Source: JANNWF01 sp052390415
Lineage (GTDB): Bacteria; Pseudomonadota; Gammaproteobacteria; Xanthomonadales; Xanthomonadaceae
Assembly: GCA_052390415.1 (NCBI GenBank)
Contig: JBQTGY010000009.1
Coordinates: forward strand, 1 to 45,042
Direction: 5' to 3'
Length of the DNA: 45,042 nucleotides
The translations under genes were made by a program, and so were the position numbers. A model generated the notes under the pieces. That model was not told where the DNA came from. It saw only the letters and a list, made by a program, of their open reading frames with translations, and did not search any database. Shown here in pieces: positions 1 through 8,005 of the stretch (positions are counted from its first letter, which is position 1; each line of letters starts with the position of its first letter).

Positions 1-102
1 TGCCTCGCGGCTCCGTTGACGGGGCTGCGCTATTCGGCGACGCCGCCGGCACGCGACAGATGATCGGCAACAGCTTTCGCATCCTCGCGTTGCAGAAACA
101 TT
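1..102. other. Left-edge non-coding or gene-end sequence
   Basis: No convincing gene is visible. On the minus strand a frame reads from an ATG at about 102 to a TAG at about 31 (23 codons, ending GGVAE). It stays open upstream into the palindromic repeat at 103-172, so it could be a remnant of a gene end or chance. I do not call it as a gene. Confidence 0.3.
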
Positions 103-172
103 CCGTAGGGTGCGTCTCGGACGCACCGAGATCGTGCCTCAAGGCTTGGTGCGTCCGAGACGCACCCTACGG
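103..172. repeat. REP-like double-hairpin palindrome
   Basis: Two perfectly inverted 25-bp arms (103-127 and 148-172) flank a 20-bp spacer. Each arm is itself a hairpin: GGTGCGTC, a TCG or CGA loop, then GACGCACC, with a CCGTAG/CTACGG flank on its outer side. A whole-arm inverted repeat whose arms are also hairpins resembles a pair of opposed REP units. The right arm overlaps the 3' end of the next gene and supplies its TAG stop codon (167-169). A related single unit lies at 35836-35857. Confidence 0.8.
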
Positions 173-820
173 TTCTTGTTGGTCGTCATAGCACCTGAGC
201 AAGTCAGCGATTGCCTTGGCTTCGGCACGAAGCTGCACCTCGAACTTTCCGTAATTGGAGAAATGCAGGTGGAGAAAAACCGTCCGGTCGGGCGACTTGA
301 AGAGGATACGCAAAGCGCCGGAAGTTTCACGCACCTCGCCAAGCTGCGGAAACTTGTTCGTGCCAGTCAGCAGCCGCAATACGCCAGCAGAGAGAAAGAC
401 GTATTTTGCCTGCCCGCCAAAGATGGCCGTGTGCAACTGGCGCAAGTGAGTTGGATCCAAGTCTTTAGGGACTAAGTTGCTACGTCCCACCGTGGGCAAG
501 TGGAGGAGTTCGGCGAAAGACACCAGATCGGCATGTTCCGGAAGGAAACCAATTTTCGCGAAGGTCTGGTGATAGCGCCGACCGTCTCCGCTGTAGTTCG
601 GTAGCAGGAACGGATGGTGCACGCCGTGTTTGCGCCAAAACGAGGGTCCATCCTCGTGATAGGCCAACAGTTCGGGAAAGGTGGCACTGCTCTCAATGTC
701 TGCGGCGTAGTTCGCATCCAGCCCCACGAAAAGAAATCGAGCCACGTCGGGCTTAACTCCTTGAAAGGGCTTGCAAGAGAAAAGATCAGTAAGTACGCGA
801 CTCGGGTGCGGTTGATCCAT
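167..820 (-). CDS. Hypothetical protein, possible uracil-DNA-glycosylase-like fold
   Basis: A 217-residue soluble protein with no signal peptide or membrane segment. I do not recognise the family with certainty. An early FLFVGLDANY segment (about residues 29-38), a mid VSFAELLHLPT segment, a KYVFLSAG strand (about 139-146) and a late HLHFSNYGKF segment have the order and spacing of UDG-superfamily folds. The catalytic residues cannot be assigned by eye, so this is a weak inference. Base composition is lower in G+C (roughly 52-57% on lines I counted by hand) than in neighbouring genes, which suggests a different origin. The stop codon lies inside the palindromic repeat. It is separated from the RND gene by a hairpin-bearing gap and is probably transcribed separately or by read-through. 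Confidence 0.6.
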   Translation of the reverse strand: MDQPHPSRVLTDLFSCKPFQGVKPDVARFLFVGLDANYAADIESSATFPELLAYHEDGPSFWRKHGVHHPFLLPNYSGDGRRYHQTFAKIGFLPEHADLVSFAELLHLPTVGRSNLVPKDLDPTHLRQLHTAIFGGQAKYVFLSAGVLRLLTGTNKFPQLGEVRETSGALRILFKSPDRTVFLHLHFSNYGKFEVQLRAEAKAIADLLRCYDDQQEP

Positions 821-858
821 GAAGGATATCTGCCACCTCTACGGCGAAACTGTTGCTC

Positions 859-892
859 GCCAAACCCTCGCCGCTGAGCGACGAGGGTTGGC
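859..892 (-). terminator. Hairpin downstream of the RND gene
   Basis: Stem arms GCCA-A-ACCCTCG (859-870) and CGAGGGTTGGC (882-892) pair with one bulged base around an 11-base loop, about 20 bases past the RND stop codon in the minus direction. No T tract follows, so it is either a weak or factor-assisted terminator or an mRNA 3'-end stabiliser. Confidence 0.4.
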
Positions 893-913
893 TCACTAGA
901 GGAGCAAGCCGCC

Positions 914-3412
914 TCAATTCGACGGCGGCACCCAGTTGTCCTTCTCCGTCGGCCGCATCAGCCAGCGGCACAGGGCCGGGAGGAAGATGATGGCGGCGAT
1001 CATGTTGACCACGAACATGAAGGTCAGCATCAGGCCCATGTCGGCCTGGAACTTGAGGTCGGACCAAATCCATGTCGCCACGCCGGCAGCCAGGGTCAGC
1101 GCGGTGTAGAAGATCGCGATGCCGGTGGTTTTCAGGGCGATGAAGTAACTTTCCGACAGCGTCTTGCCCTGGTTCATGGCCTCACGCATGCGCGCGAAGA
1201 TGTAGATGCCGTAGTCGACGCCGATGCCGACGCCCAGCGCGATCACGGTCAGGGTGTTGACCTTCATGCCGATGCCAAGGTGCACCATCAGGCTGTGGCC
1301 AAGCTCGGTGACCAGCACCAGCGGCAACACGATGCAGAGCGCGGCCATCGGGCTGCGGAAGCTGATCAAACACATCAGGAAGACCGCACCGTAAAGCAGA
1401 TACAGCATCTGATGTTCGACGGCACGTACGGTGTCGTTGATCGCCGCCATCACGCCGACGTTGCCGGTGGCAAGGCGCAGGTTGACGTCGTCGGAGGTGA
1501 ACTCTTCGCCCTTCTCCATGGCGGAGGCTGCATCGGCCGCGAGTTTGTCTTTCAGGTTGATGCCGACATGCCACGCATTGTTGGCTTCGCGGAACGACTT
1601 CACAGCGGCGACGATGCGGTCAATCGTGTCGGCGCGGTGGTCGGACAAAAACACGGTGATCGGCATCGCCGAACAATCGGAGTTGAGCAGGCCGGAGTCG
1701 GTTTCAAACGCTTGCGTGGCAAGCCGCAGTGAGTCGCCGTCACGCGGCAAAACCCGCCACTTGATCGAGCCATCGTTCCAGCCTGAGTTCACGATCTTGG
1801 CGACTTTCGGCAAGGTGATGACTTGCTGCACACCTTCAATGTTGCTCAGGTGCCAGGCAAAGCGGTCGACGGTTTCCATCACCGGATAACTCTGCGTACA
1901 GGCGTCTGGGCGGGCTTCGACGATGATGTTGATGATGTCAACGCCGAGCGCGAATTTGGAGGTGATCGCCATCGCGTCCTGGTTGTAGCGCGCCTCGGGC
2001 CGCAGTTCGGCAACACCTGCTTGGGCGTCGCCGATCATCACCTGGTTACCGCGCTGCTCGGCAAAGAACCAGATGACCACACCGACCAACAAGATGACGG
2101 CCGCCGCCGCTGGCTTGCTGAACTTCGACATCATTGCCCAGACCTTGTCGAAGCGAGTCAACTGGCGCAGACGGAACTCGCGCTTGCGCTCCATGTTGCC
2201 AAGCTTGGTATAGGACAGCAGCACAGGCAGCAGGATGAGATCGGTGAAAACGGTGATGGCAACGCCGACGGTGGCGGTGATGGCCAACTCGTAGATGATG
2301 CGGATCGGGATGATCAGGATCGTTGCAAAGCCAATGCAGCCGGCGATCAAGGCCACTGACCCGGGGATCAACAACATGCGGAACGCCGCGCGGGCGGCGG
2401 TCAGCGAATCGCTGCCCTTGCGCAAGCGCAGTTCATCCGCGTTACCGTCTTCCAGACCACCAAAAAATATCTCGCCGCGGAAGCGATTGATCATCTGCTC
2501 GCCATGGCTGACCGCGATGGCGAAGATCAGGAACGGAGTGAGGATATTCATGGGATCGATGCCGAATCCCATCAGTCGCAAAGCACCCAGCATCCAGACC
2601 ACCGAGATGAAAGCGGCGAACACGGTCAAACTGGCGAGCTTGCCGGAGGTCGAATACAGGAACAGCAGCAACCAGGTGAAAGCGATCGTCAGCAAGAAGA
2701 ACTTGATGACCGAACGCGCGCCGTCGCTGATGTCGCCGACCATCTTGGCGAATCCAATGACATGCAAGGTGTGGCCGTTCACCTCGTACTTGGCGCGCAG
2801 GGCTTCGAGCTGGCGGGCTACTTCCTGATAGTCGAGCTTGGTGCCAGCGACCTCGGGGACGAGATCCGCCCAGACCATCGCGCCTGACCAGTCTTTGGCC
2901 ACCAGGCGACCAACGATGTTGGCTTTGACGATGTTGCTGCGAATGGTGGCGAAGTCCGTTTCGGTTGCACTATCGACGATGAACTCGGGCGGGATGACGT
3001 TGCCACCGGCAAAACCGTCTTCGACGACCTCCACAAAACGAACGTTGGGAGTAAACAGCGAGCGCACGCGTGCTCCGTCGACGCCCTGTATGCCCTTGAC
3101 GTCCTCGGTCAGCCCTTCCAGCGCGCGGAAATAGTCGGCGTCGAACATGTCGCCGTCTTCGGCCAACAGCGCGATCAACACGCGATTCGCTCCGCCGAAA
3201 TCGGCTTCGTAATCGATGAAGGTCTGCATGTATTCGTGTTGCAGCGGAATCTGTTTCTTGAAGCCCGCGTCAATCCGCAGTTGGCTGCCGAAATAGATCA
3301 TCACCACGGTGATGATGGCGAAGATCGCCAGCACCAGCGGGCGAGCCCCAAAAATCATGTTCTCCAGAGCGCGGGTGATCGGTCCCGCCTCGTTGCCTGA
3401 TCCGTGCGCCAT
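914..3412 (-). CDS. RND-superfamily (MMPL-type) transporter
   Basis: An 832-residue inner-membrane protein with RND architecture in two halves. There is one TM near residues 25-45, a large periplasmic domain (about 46-235), a five-helix bundle (about 240-415), a second TM-plus-periplasmic-domain block (about 440-645) and a final five-helix bundle (about 655-820). It matches the 'predicted exporter' MMPL/SSD branch rather than the 1000+ residue tripartite AcrB type, and no membrane-fusion partner is encoded nearby. It is the last gene of the lipase/DUF1302/DUF1329/YCF48 operon. Its ribosome-binding GGGGAA overlaps the end of the YCF48-like gene (TAACCATG junction), which suggests translational coupling. 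The substrate is unknown; the neighbours suggest a lipid or other hydrophobic compound. Confidence 0.9.
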   Translation of the reverse strand: MAHGSGNEAGPITRALENMIFGARPLVLAIFAIITVVMIYFGSQLRIDAGFKKQIPLQHEYMQTFIDYEADFGGANRVLIALLAEDGDMFDADYFRALEGLTEDVKGIQGVDGARVRSLFTPNVRFVEVVEDGFAGGNVIPPEFIVDSATETDFATIRSNIVKANIVGRLVAKDWSGAMVWADLVPEVAGTKLDYQEVARQLEALRAKYEVNGHTLHVIGFAKMVGDISDGARSVIKFFLLTIAFTWLLLFLYSTSGKLASLTVFAAFISVVWMLGALRLMGFGIDPMNILTPFLIFAIAVSHGEQMINRFRGEIFFGGLEDGNADELRLRKGSDSLTAARAAFRMLLIPGSVALIAGCIGFATILIIPIRIIYELAITATVGVAITVFTDLILLPVLLSYTKLGNMERKREFRLRQLTRFDKVWAMMSKFSKPAAAAVILLVGVVIWFFAEQRGNQVMIGDAQAGVAELRPEARYNQDAMAITSKFALGVDIINIIVEARPDACTQSYPVMETVDRFAWHLSNIEGVQQVITLPKVAKIVNSGWNDGSIKWRVLPRDGDSLRLATQAFETDSGLLNSDCSAMPITVFLSDHRADTIDRIVAAVKSFREANNAWHVGINLKDKLAADAASAMEKGEEFTSDDVNLRLATGNVGVMAAINDTVRAVEHQMLYLLYGAVFLMCLISFRSPMAALCIVLPLVLVTELGHSLMVHLGIGMKVNTLTVIALGVGIGVDYGIYIFARMREAMNQGKTLSESYFIALKTTGIAIFYTALTLAAGVATWIWSDLKFQADMGLMLTFMFVVNMIAAIIFLPALCRWLMRPTEKDNWVPPSN

Positions 3413-3414
3413 GG

Positions 3415-4533
3415 TTATTCCCCTGCCTGCTGTTGCGATTGGAAGCGGCCAAGGCCCTTCTCACCACCGACGACGAAGGTTGCTGCACCCAGCGGCAGGA
3501 CCGCGGCCAGCACCGGCGTCTCCTGTTCGCTGGTTGAAAAGGTGTGCGATGTGAATGCAGCACCTGGCTCGGCGCGCAACGCGACCGCACCACTGCCGCC
3601 CACCAGCACTGCGCCTCCGCTGGGCAACGCCGCGCCACCCATCAACGTCTGGTCGGTGCCGCTGTCCAGCTGCTTCCACGTCGAACCCAAGTCGGCGCTC
3701 TCGAACACATTGCCGCGCATGCCGAAGGCCACTACACGCTGATTGTCGTGCCCCAGCACTCCAAACATCGATCCTTCATAAGGAATTTTCACTCGCTCCC
3801 AGGTGACGCCGGCGTCGCGCGAACGAAAAGCCGCGCCGCGTTCACCAACAACGATCAAGGAACCATCACCTGTGCGCGCAATCCCGTTCAGATGGGGATC
3901 GGTTTCCTCGTCCAATTGCAAGTCTTCATCGGAGAAGTTCCAGTCGACTTCTTCGTCCTCCATGTCAGTCTCTTCGGCCACGGCAGCCGCCTCCGCAGGT
4001 GCCGCCTGACCACTCACACTGACGGGCTCCCAGGTCTGCCCGCCATTGCTGGTTCGCAGCATCAGGCTGTAGGCACCGACCGCCAGTCCGTTGTCGCCAT
4101 CGATCATCACGATATCGAGCAGTGGCACGCCTTGCCGTGGATCGAATTCGGCATCGTCAGCCAACGGCTTCCATGGATCGCTGCGTTGCATGACCCAGGT
4201 CAACCCTCCGTCAGCACTGTGCAAAATCACGCCATCGTGACCCACGGCCCACACTTTGGCGCCGACCGCGGCAACGCCGGTCAGGGTGACACGGGTGGGA
4301 ACACCGGCGACCTGGCGCCAATCGTTGCGCGACTCGGATACCAGGATATGACCGCGCTCACCCACCATCACCGCACGTTGATCGCTTTCGGTGACGTCCA
4401 GCATCAGCGAACTGGCGGCCACCTGCGGCAACACCTCGGCTTCACCCTCGACCGCAAACGCCGACGGCACCGTCAGCAAGCCTGTTAACGCCAACAGCGT
4501 GAGTCCTGTGCTTCCGATGGCTCGCAGTCTCAT
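3415..4533 (-). CDS. YCF48-like periplasmic beta-propeller protein
   Basis: I chose the ATG at 4533 (372 residues), not the longer frame to 4626. It is preceded by a G-rich ribosome-binding stretch and begins a clean signal peptide (MRLRAIGSTG... cleaved after SAFA), and the longer frame runs back over the terminator at 4580-4616. The mature protein has repeated Asp-box/YCF48 units of the form G-x-x-G-x-x-x-x-S-x-D-G-G-x-T-W, for example HSADGGLTW, RTSNGGQTW, RSRDAGVTW and ESADLGSTW. An acidic insert (E/D-rich) lies between the second and third units. YCF48/Hcf136-type propellers act as assembly factors or chaperones. In bacteria this type commonly sits with DUF1302, DUF1329 and RND genes. 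A role in assembling the adjacent RND transporter is inference. Confidence 0.85.
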   Translation of the reverse strand: MRLRAIGSTGLTLLALTGLLTVPSAFAVEGEAEVLPQVAASSLMLDVTESDQRAVMVGERGHILVSESRNDWRQVAGVPTRVTLTGVAAVGAKVWAVGHDGVILHSADGGLTWVMQRSDPWKPLADDAEFDPRQGVPLLDIVMIDGDNGLAVGAYSLMLRTSNGGQTWEPVSVSGQAAPAEAAAVAEETDMEDEEVDWNFSDEDLQLDEETDPHLNGIARTGDGSLIVVGERGAAFRSRDAGVTWERVKIPYEGSMFGVLGHDNQRVVAFGMRGNVFESADLGSTWKQLDSGTDQTLMGGAALPSGGAVLVGGSGAVALRAEPGAAFTSHTFSTSEQETPVLAAVLPLGAATFVVGGEKGLGRFQSQQQAGE

Positions 4534-4579
4534 GGTGTGTCCCCCCATTTGCCGCCGCGAGTTTGCTCCGGCGACAGTG

Positions 4580-4616
4580 AAAAAAAAGGCCAGCCGCGCA
4601 CTTTGCGCGGCTGGCC
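4580..4616 (-). terminator. Intrinsic terminator between DUF1329 and YCF48-like genes
   Basis: A perfect 13-bp stem (4588-4600 with 4604-4616, loop CTT) is followed in the minus direction by eight T residues (A run 4580-4587). It starts 24 bases after the DUF1329 stop codon. It should end most transcripts there and lower expression of the YCF48-like and RND genes, or mark a separate promoter for them. Confidence 0.85.
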
Positions 4617-4639
4617 GCTGGTTCACTTGCTCATGTCGG

Positions 4640-6001
4640 TCAGCGTACGCCGCGTGTGCGGAGCGCCTGCGGCGAGAACGCGTCAGGCGTCGTCTGGAAG
4701 CCGAAGTCGTACATTTTCTCCGCGTTGTCTATACCGGTCGCGATATAACGACCGGACTGGAGGTCGTGGTGATTCTCCATCGTGCTCCAGAACACCGGCA
4801 CTTCGTAGTAGTTGATCGACGGTGCTTCGGAGTAACGCCACATGCGTCCTTGGCCGTCATAGTGGTCGATCACCAGAATCTGCCAGCTGTCTTCATCGAG
4901 GTAGAAAGTACGGCGGGAATTGATGTGGCGCTTGCCCTTCTTCAGGGTCGCGTCAACCACCCATACCCGATGCAATTCGTAGCGCAGCAGGTCTGGATTG
5001 ATGTGGCCAGGCTTGAGAATGTCGGAGACCTTGATCTTGTCGGAGTGCACCTTGTAGGAGTTGTACGGCATGTACATCTCTTTCTTGCCGACCAACTTCC
5101 AGTCGTAGCGGTCCATGGCCCCGTTGAACATGTCGGTCATGTCATTGGTACGCAGGGCATCCGACGCAGTGCCGGGATTGTCATAGGCAACGTTCGGCGC
5201 ACGCCGGACGCGGCGTTGACCAGGGTTGTAGATCCACGCCTGTCGTGGCTGAGTCGTCTGATTCAGGGTCTCGTGTACCAGCAACACCTGGCCGGCCAGT
5301 CGGGCTGGGCTCTCAACGACTTGATAGAAGTAGATCAGGACGTTGTTGATGTCGGCGATGGTGTTGCCTGGCTTGTAGTACAGACCCAGCAACTCTTCGC
5401 GGATGCGGACCATGTTGTACTGGCCGGAAGCTGTCGGCGCCGCCTGGTTGGCCCACCGCGCAGCCGCAACGCCTTTGAACTTCAACTTGTGATTCCAGAT
5501 GGCTTCGTAGCCATTGGACGGGATCGGAAACGGGATGCCCTCGGCAGCGTCCGTGACGCCATCACCGCCTGGAACCAGCTTTGCGGTCTTGGCGCTGCTC
5601 AGGGTGTAATCGTAGGTGCGCTGCGGAAACGAGGCGGAACGCCGAGTGGGATAAACGTTCATCGCAAACGTGGCGTACTTGGCGAACATGCCCTGTTGCC
5701 CGACCGTGAGTTGATCGGCGTATTGTTTGTAATTGGCCGGGGTAATCTTCAGCGCCACCGCATCACTGGCAAACGGATCCGGGTGGTGATCGCCGATCTT
5801 GAAACCGGCGGGTGGCGACGTGATACCTCCGGTCCACGCCGGGATGGTGCCCGCGGCATTGGCGGCTTTCTCGCCACCGACTGGCGTCAAATCCTTACCG
5901 AGTCTGGCGATCTGATCCGCTGGCGGAGCGGCTTGACTGGCTGTCGCCACCATCGCCATGGCGATGGTGGCGGCGATGGCGCTTAACTTCAAAGTGCGCA
6001 T
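4640..6001 (-). CDS. DUF1329 family periplasmic/outer-membrane protein
   Basis: 453 residues beginning with a clear signal peptide (residues 1-25, cleaved after SQA). The rest is soluble and rich in W and Y, with the conserved DUF1329 features: an early PAWTGG segment, a RRAPNVAYD segment and a YSEAPSINYYE segment near the C-terminus. DUF1329 proteins are predicted to have a LolA/LolB-like lipid-binding fold and are almost always encoded next to DUF1302 proteins, as here (DUF1302 ends 25 bases upstream). A GGGAGA ribosome-binding site precedes the ATG by 8 bases. The likely role is carrying a hydrophobic compound across the periplasm as partner of the DUF1302 channel; the substrate is not known. 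Confidence 0.92.
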   Translation of the reverse strand: MRTLKLSAIAATIAMAMVATASQAAPPADQIARLGKDLTPVGGEKAANAAGTIPAWTGGITSPPAGFKIGDHHPDPFASDAVALKITPANYKQYADQLTVGQQGMFAKYATFAMNVYPTRRSASFPQRTYDYTLSSAKTAKLVPGGDGVTDAAEGIPFPIPSNGYEAIWNHKLKFKGVAAARWANQAAPTASGQYNMVRIREELLGLYYKPGNTIADINNVLIYFYQVVESPARLAGQVLLVHETLNQTTQPRQAWIYNPGQRRVRRAPNVAYDNPGTASDALRTNDMTDMFNGAMDRYDWKLVGKKEMYMPYNSYKVHSDKIKVSDILKPGHINPDLLRYELHRVWVVDATLKKGKRHINSRRTFYLDEDSWQILVIDHYDGQGRMWRYSEAPSINYYEVPVFWSTMENHHDLQSGRYIATGIDNAEKMYDFGFQTTPDAFSPQALRTRGVR

Positions 6002-6025
6002 TGCGGTTATCTCCCTGCCTGCAAA

Positions 6026-7984
6026 TCAGAACGAATACTTGACGGACAACGAAGCGAAATCACGATCGTAGATCTGGTTGAACGGCTTTCCACCGGTGAA
6101 GATGGTCCAGCTCAGATCGAACGCCCAGCGGTTGAGGTAAGTGGCCTCCGCGCCCAAGGTCGCTGACTTGCGACCTTCAAGGAAGTTGCCACCAGGACCC
6201 GGGGTGACGCCGTTGACGTCGTGGTTGAAGGCCAGTCGAGGCGAGACATTGAACGCGCCACCGAAGACATTGGTGTAATCGGCGCGGATCGCCAGCCGGT
6301 AGCCCCAGCTGAACGCTGTCGGGAAACCATCCGGGTCCTGGGTCTGCGGGTTGCGCAACGCCCCGCTGTCGATCGCGAAGCCACCACCGGTATCGGTGCC
6401 TTCACCTTCGTAGCGAAGCACAGACGGATCTGGCAGATCCCATACCTCGGTTCCGCCAATCTCGAGCACTGCGGCTACAGCCTCGGCACCGAGGAAATTG
6501 TTTGGGCCGAAAAGTTTGGTAAAGGTCTGCTGCAATTGGCTCACTTCATGACGCTCGAAGCCTTGCAGATACTGGCCAGGACCAAACTGACCCAACTGGC
6601 TGGAGAACCGCAAACCGGGCTGCGGCACCAAACCATTCAACGGCGTCAAACCCGCAAACAGAACTTCGACATCGTCGATTTGCAAGGGCTGGTTGTCGCG
6701 ATACGTCAGCTCACCTTGCCACGCCACACCGTACGGCAGTGACGTGTTCCAGCTCATGCCGTAGAGGTTGATCCCTTCCGGATACTCAAGAAAATAGCGG
6801 CCGGAGGTCAACGCGCTGCTGGTGATCGTGGTTCCGGAAATGACCGGCACGCGGCTGTGGTATTTCAAGTAATAGAAGCCGAACTCGGTGTCGTTGAGTT
6901 CGGAGGCAAAGTAACGCATCGCCACGCCGTACTGCCCACTGTCCTTGGCATAACGCGTCGGTCCACGCGGAAATGAGGCGCCACAACCGGCGCCTACCAA
7001 CGCCGCCGGCAAGCCGGTGTCACTGCGGGCGAAGCCAGCCGCGCCACTCAGACAGACGTCGGCGTACAGCGCGGGATTGTTGACTGGCTGCGGCACTGTG
7101 CCGAAGCCCAACATGACATAGGTGCCACCGGGTGAGGCAAAGTCGTTGGCGCTGAAATACGTGCCAGCGGCGTCGATCTCGATCTCTTCGAACTCGAGCA
7201 GATAGGTGGCCTCGATGGACAGATTCTCGGTCAGTCCGAACGAAGCGTACACCGCATCAAGCGGCAGGAAGGCTTCCTTCAGTTCGGCGCCCGCCACCCG
7301 CAACGCAGATAGATCGACCGCGTTGATGACGTTGATACCGCCTTGAATGAAGGTGCTCTCACCCCAGCTGATCACCTGCCGGCCAACGCGGACGTTGGCA
7401 GTGACCGACTCACCGATGCTGAAGTTATGGAACACGAACGCATCCAGCAAACGGAAGCGGCTGCCAATCAGATCCTTGGCTTCTTCGGTCAAATCGTCGC
7501 GATCATTGTTCTCGAAGTCGTAGAAATACGTGGCACGGGCAAATGCGCCTGAGTCACGGTAGTTCAGCGAGAGTTCGCTGGTGATCTTGAAGGCGCTGGA
7601 TATCGCGTCGCCTTCATCGTACTTCTGATTGCCGTCATCACGATTGACGGAGAAGCGGCCGCGGGCGGCAATCTGCAGCGCTTGCGCTTCCAGGTAGCGA
7701 CCCTGGCTTTGCAGAGCCGCAATCTGTGAAGCGAGCAGCGGATTGAAGACTGCTTTGCCAAGCAAGTCGTCGTCCTGATCCTGCATGCGTGTCGAATATC
7801 CATACGACACCGTGGTGTCGAGCGTTCCGGTCAACTCACCGGCGCTGATCTCGATGGCATTGGCAGCCGGAGCAAGCAGCACGGCAGCGACAGCCAGTGC
7901 CAGCGCGCTACGCCGACGGCCAAGCCCCAAGGTCGAGTATTTGCCGGACAACGGCCGGCGTGACATCTGAAGTGTGCGATTCAT
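6026..7984 (-). CDS. DUF1302 family outer-membrane protein
   Basis: 652 residues. The N-terminus is basic with a hydrophobic stretch (about 27-43) ending ANA, a long signal peptide. The remainder shows alternating beta-strand patterns and ends in KYSF, the C-terminal aromatic signature recognised by the Bam machinery. Conserved DUF1302 segments include DTTVSYGYSTRMQ near the mature N-terminus and the RVGRQVISWGES segment. A long extracellular-type insert sits at about residues 270-340. A GAGGA ribosome-binding site lies 7 bases before the start. It follows the lipase by 21 bases and precedes DUF1329 by 24. A large-barrel channel or receptor for a hydrophobic substrate is the family-based inference. 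Confidence 0.92.
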   Translation of the reverse strand: MNRTLQMSRRPLSGKYSTLGLGRRRSALALAVAAVLLAPAANAIEISAGELTGTLDTTVSYGYSTRMQDQDDDLLGKAVFNPLLASQIAALQSQGRYLEAQALQIAARGRFSVNRDDGNQKYDEGDAISSAFKITSELSLNYRDSGAFARATYFYDFENNDRDDLTEEAKDLIGSRFRLLDAFVFHNFSIGESVTANVRVGRQVISWGESTFIQGGINVINAVDLSALRVAGAELKEAFLPLDAVYASFGLTENLSIEATYLLEFEEIEIDAAGTYFSANDFASPGGTYVMLGFGTVPQPVNNPALYADVCLSGAAGFARSDTGLPAALVGAGCGASFPRGPTRYAKDSGQYGVAMRYFASELNDTEFGFYYLKYHSRVPVISGTTITSSALTSGRYFLEYPEGINLYGMSWNTSLPYGVAWQGELTYRDNQPLQIDDVEVLFAGLTPLNGLVPQPGLRFSSQLGQFGPGQYLQGFERHEVSQLQQTFTKLFGPNNFLGAEAVAAVLEIGGTEVWDLPDPSVLRYEGEGTDTGGGFAIDSGALRNPQTQDPDGFPTAFSWGYRLAIRADYTNVFGGAFNVSPRLAFNHDVNGVTPGPGGNFLEGRKSATLGAEATYLNRWAFDLSWTIFTGGKPFNQIYDRDFASLSVKYSF

Positions 7985-8005
7985 GGAGTGTCCTCGAGTC
8001 GGGGC

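Noticed and set aside
110..475. 121-codon plus-strand frame at the left end
   Set aside because: Starts inside the palindromic repeat and is antisense to the 217-codon minus-strand gene, which has the more protein-like composition.
4391..5986. 531-codon open frame on the plus strand
   Set aside because: Overlaps the DUF1329 gene and its terminator in antisense; DUF1329 is intact with signal peptide and ribosome-binding site.
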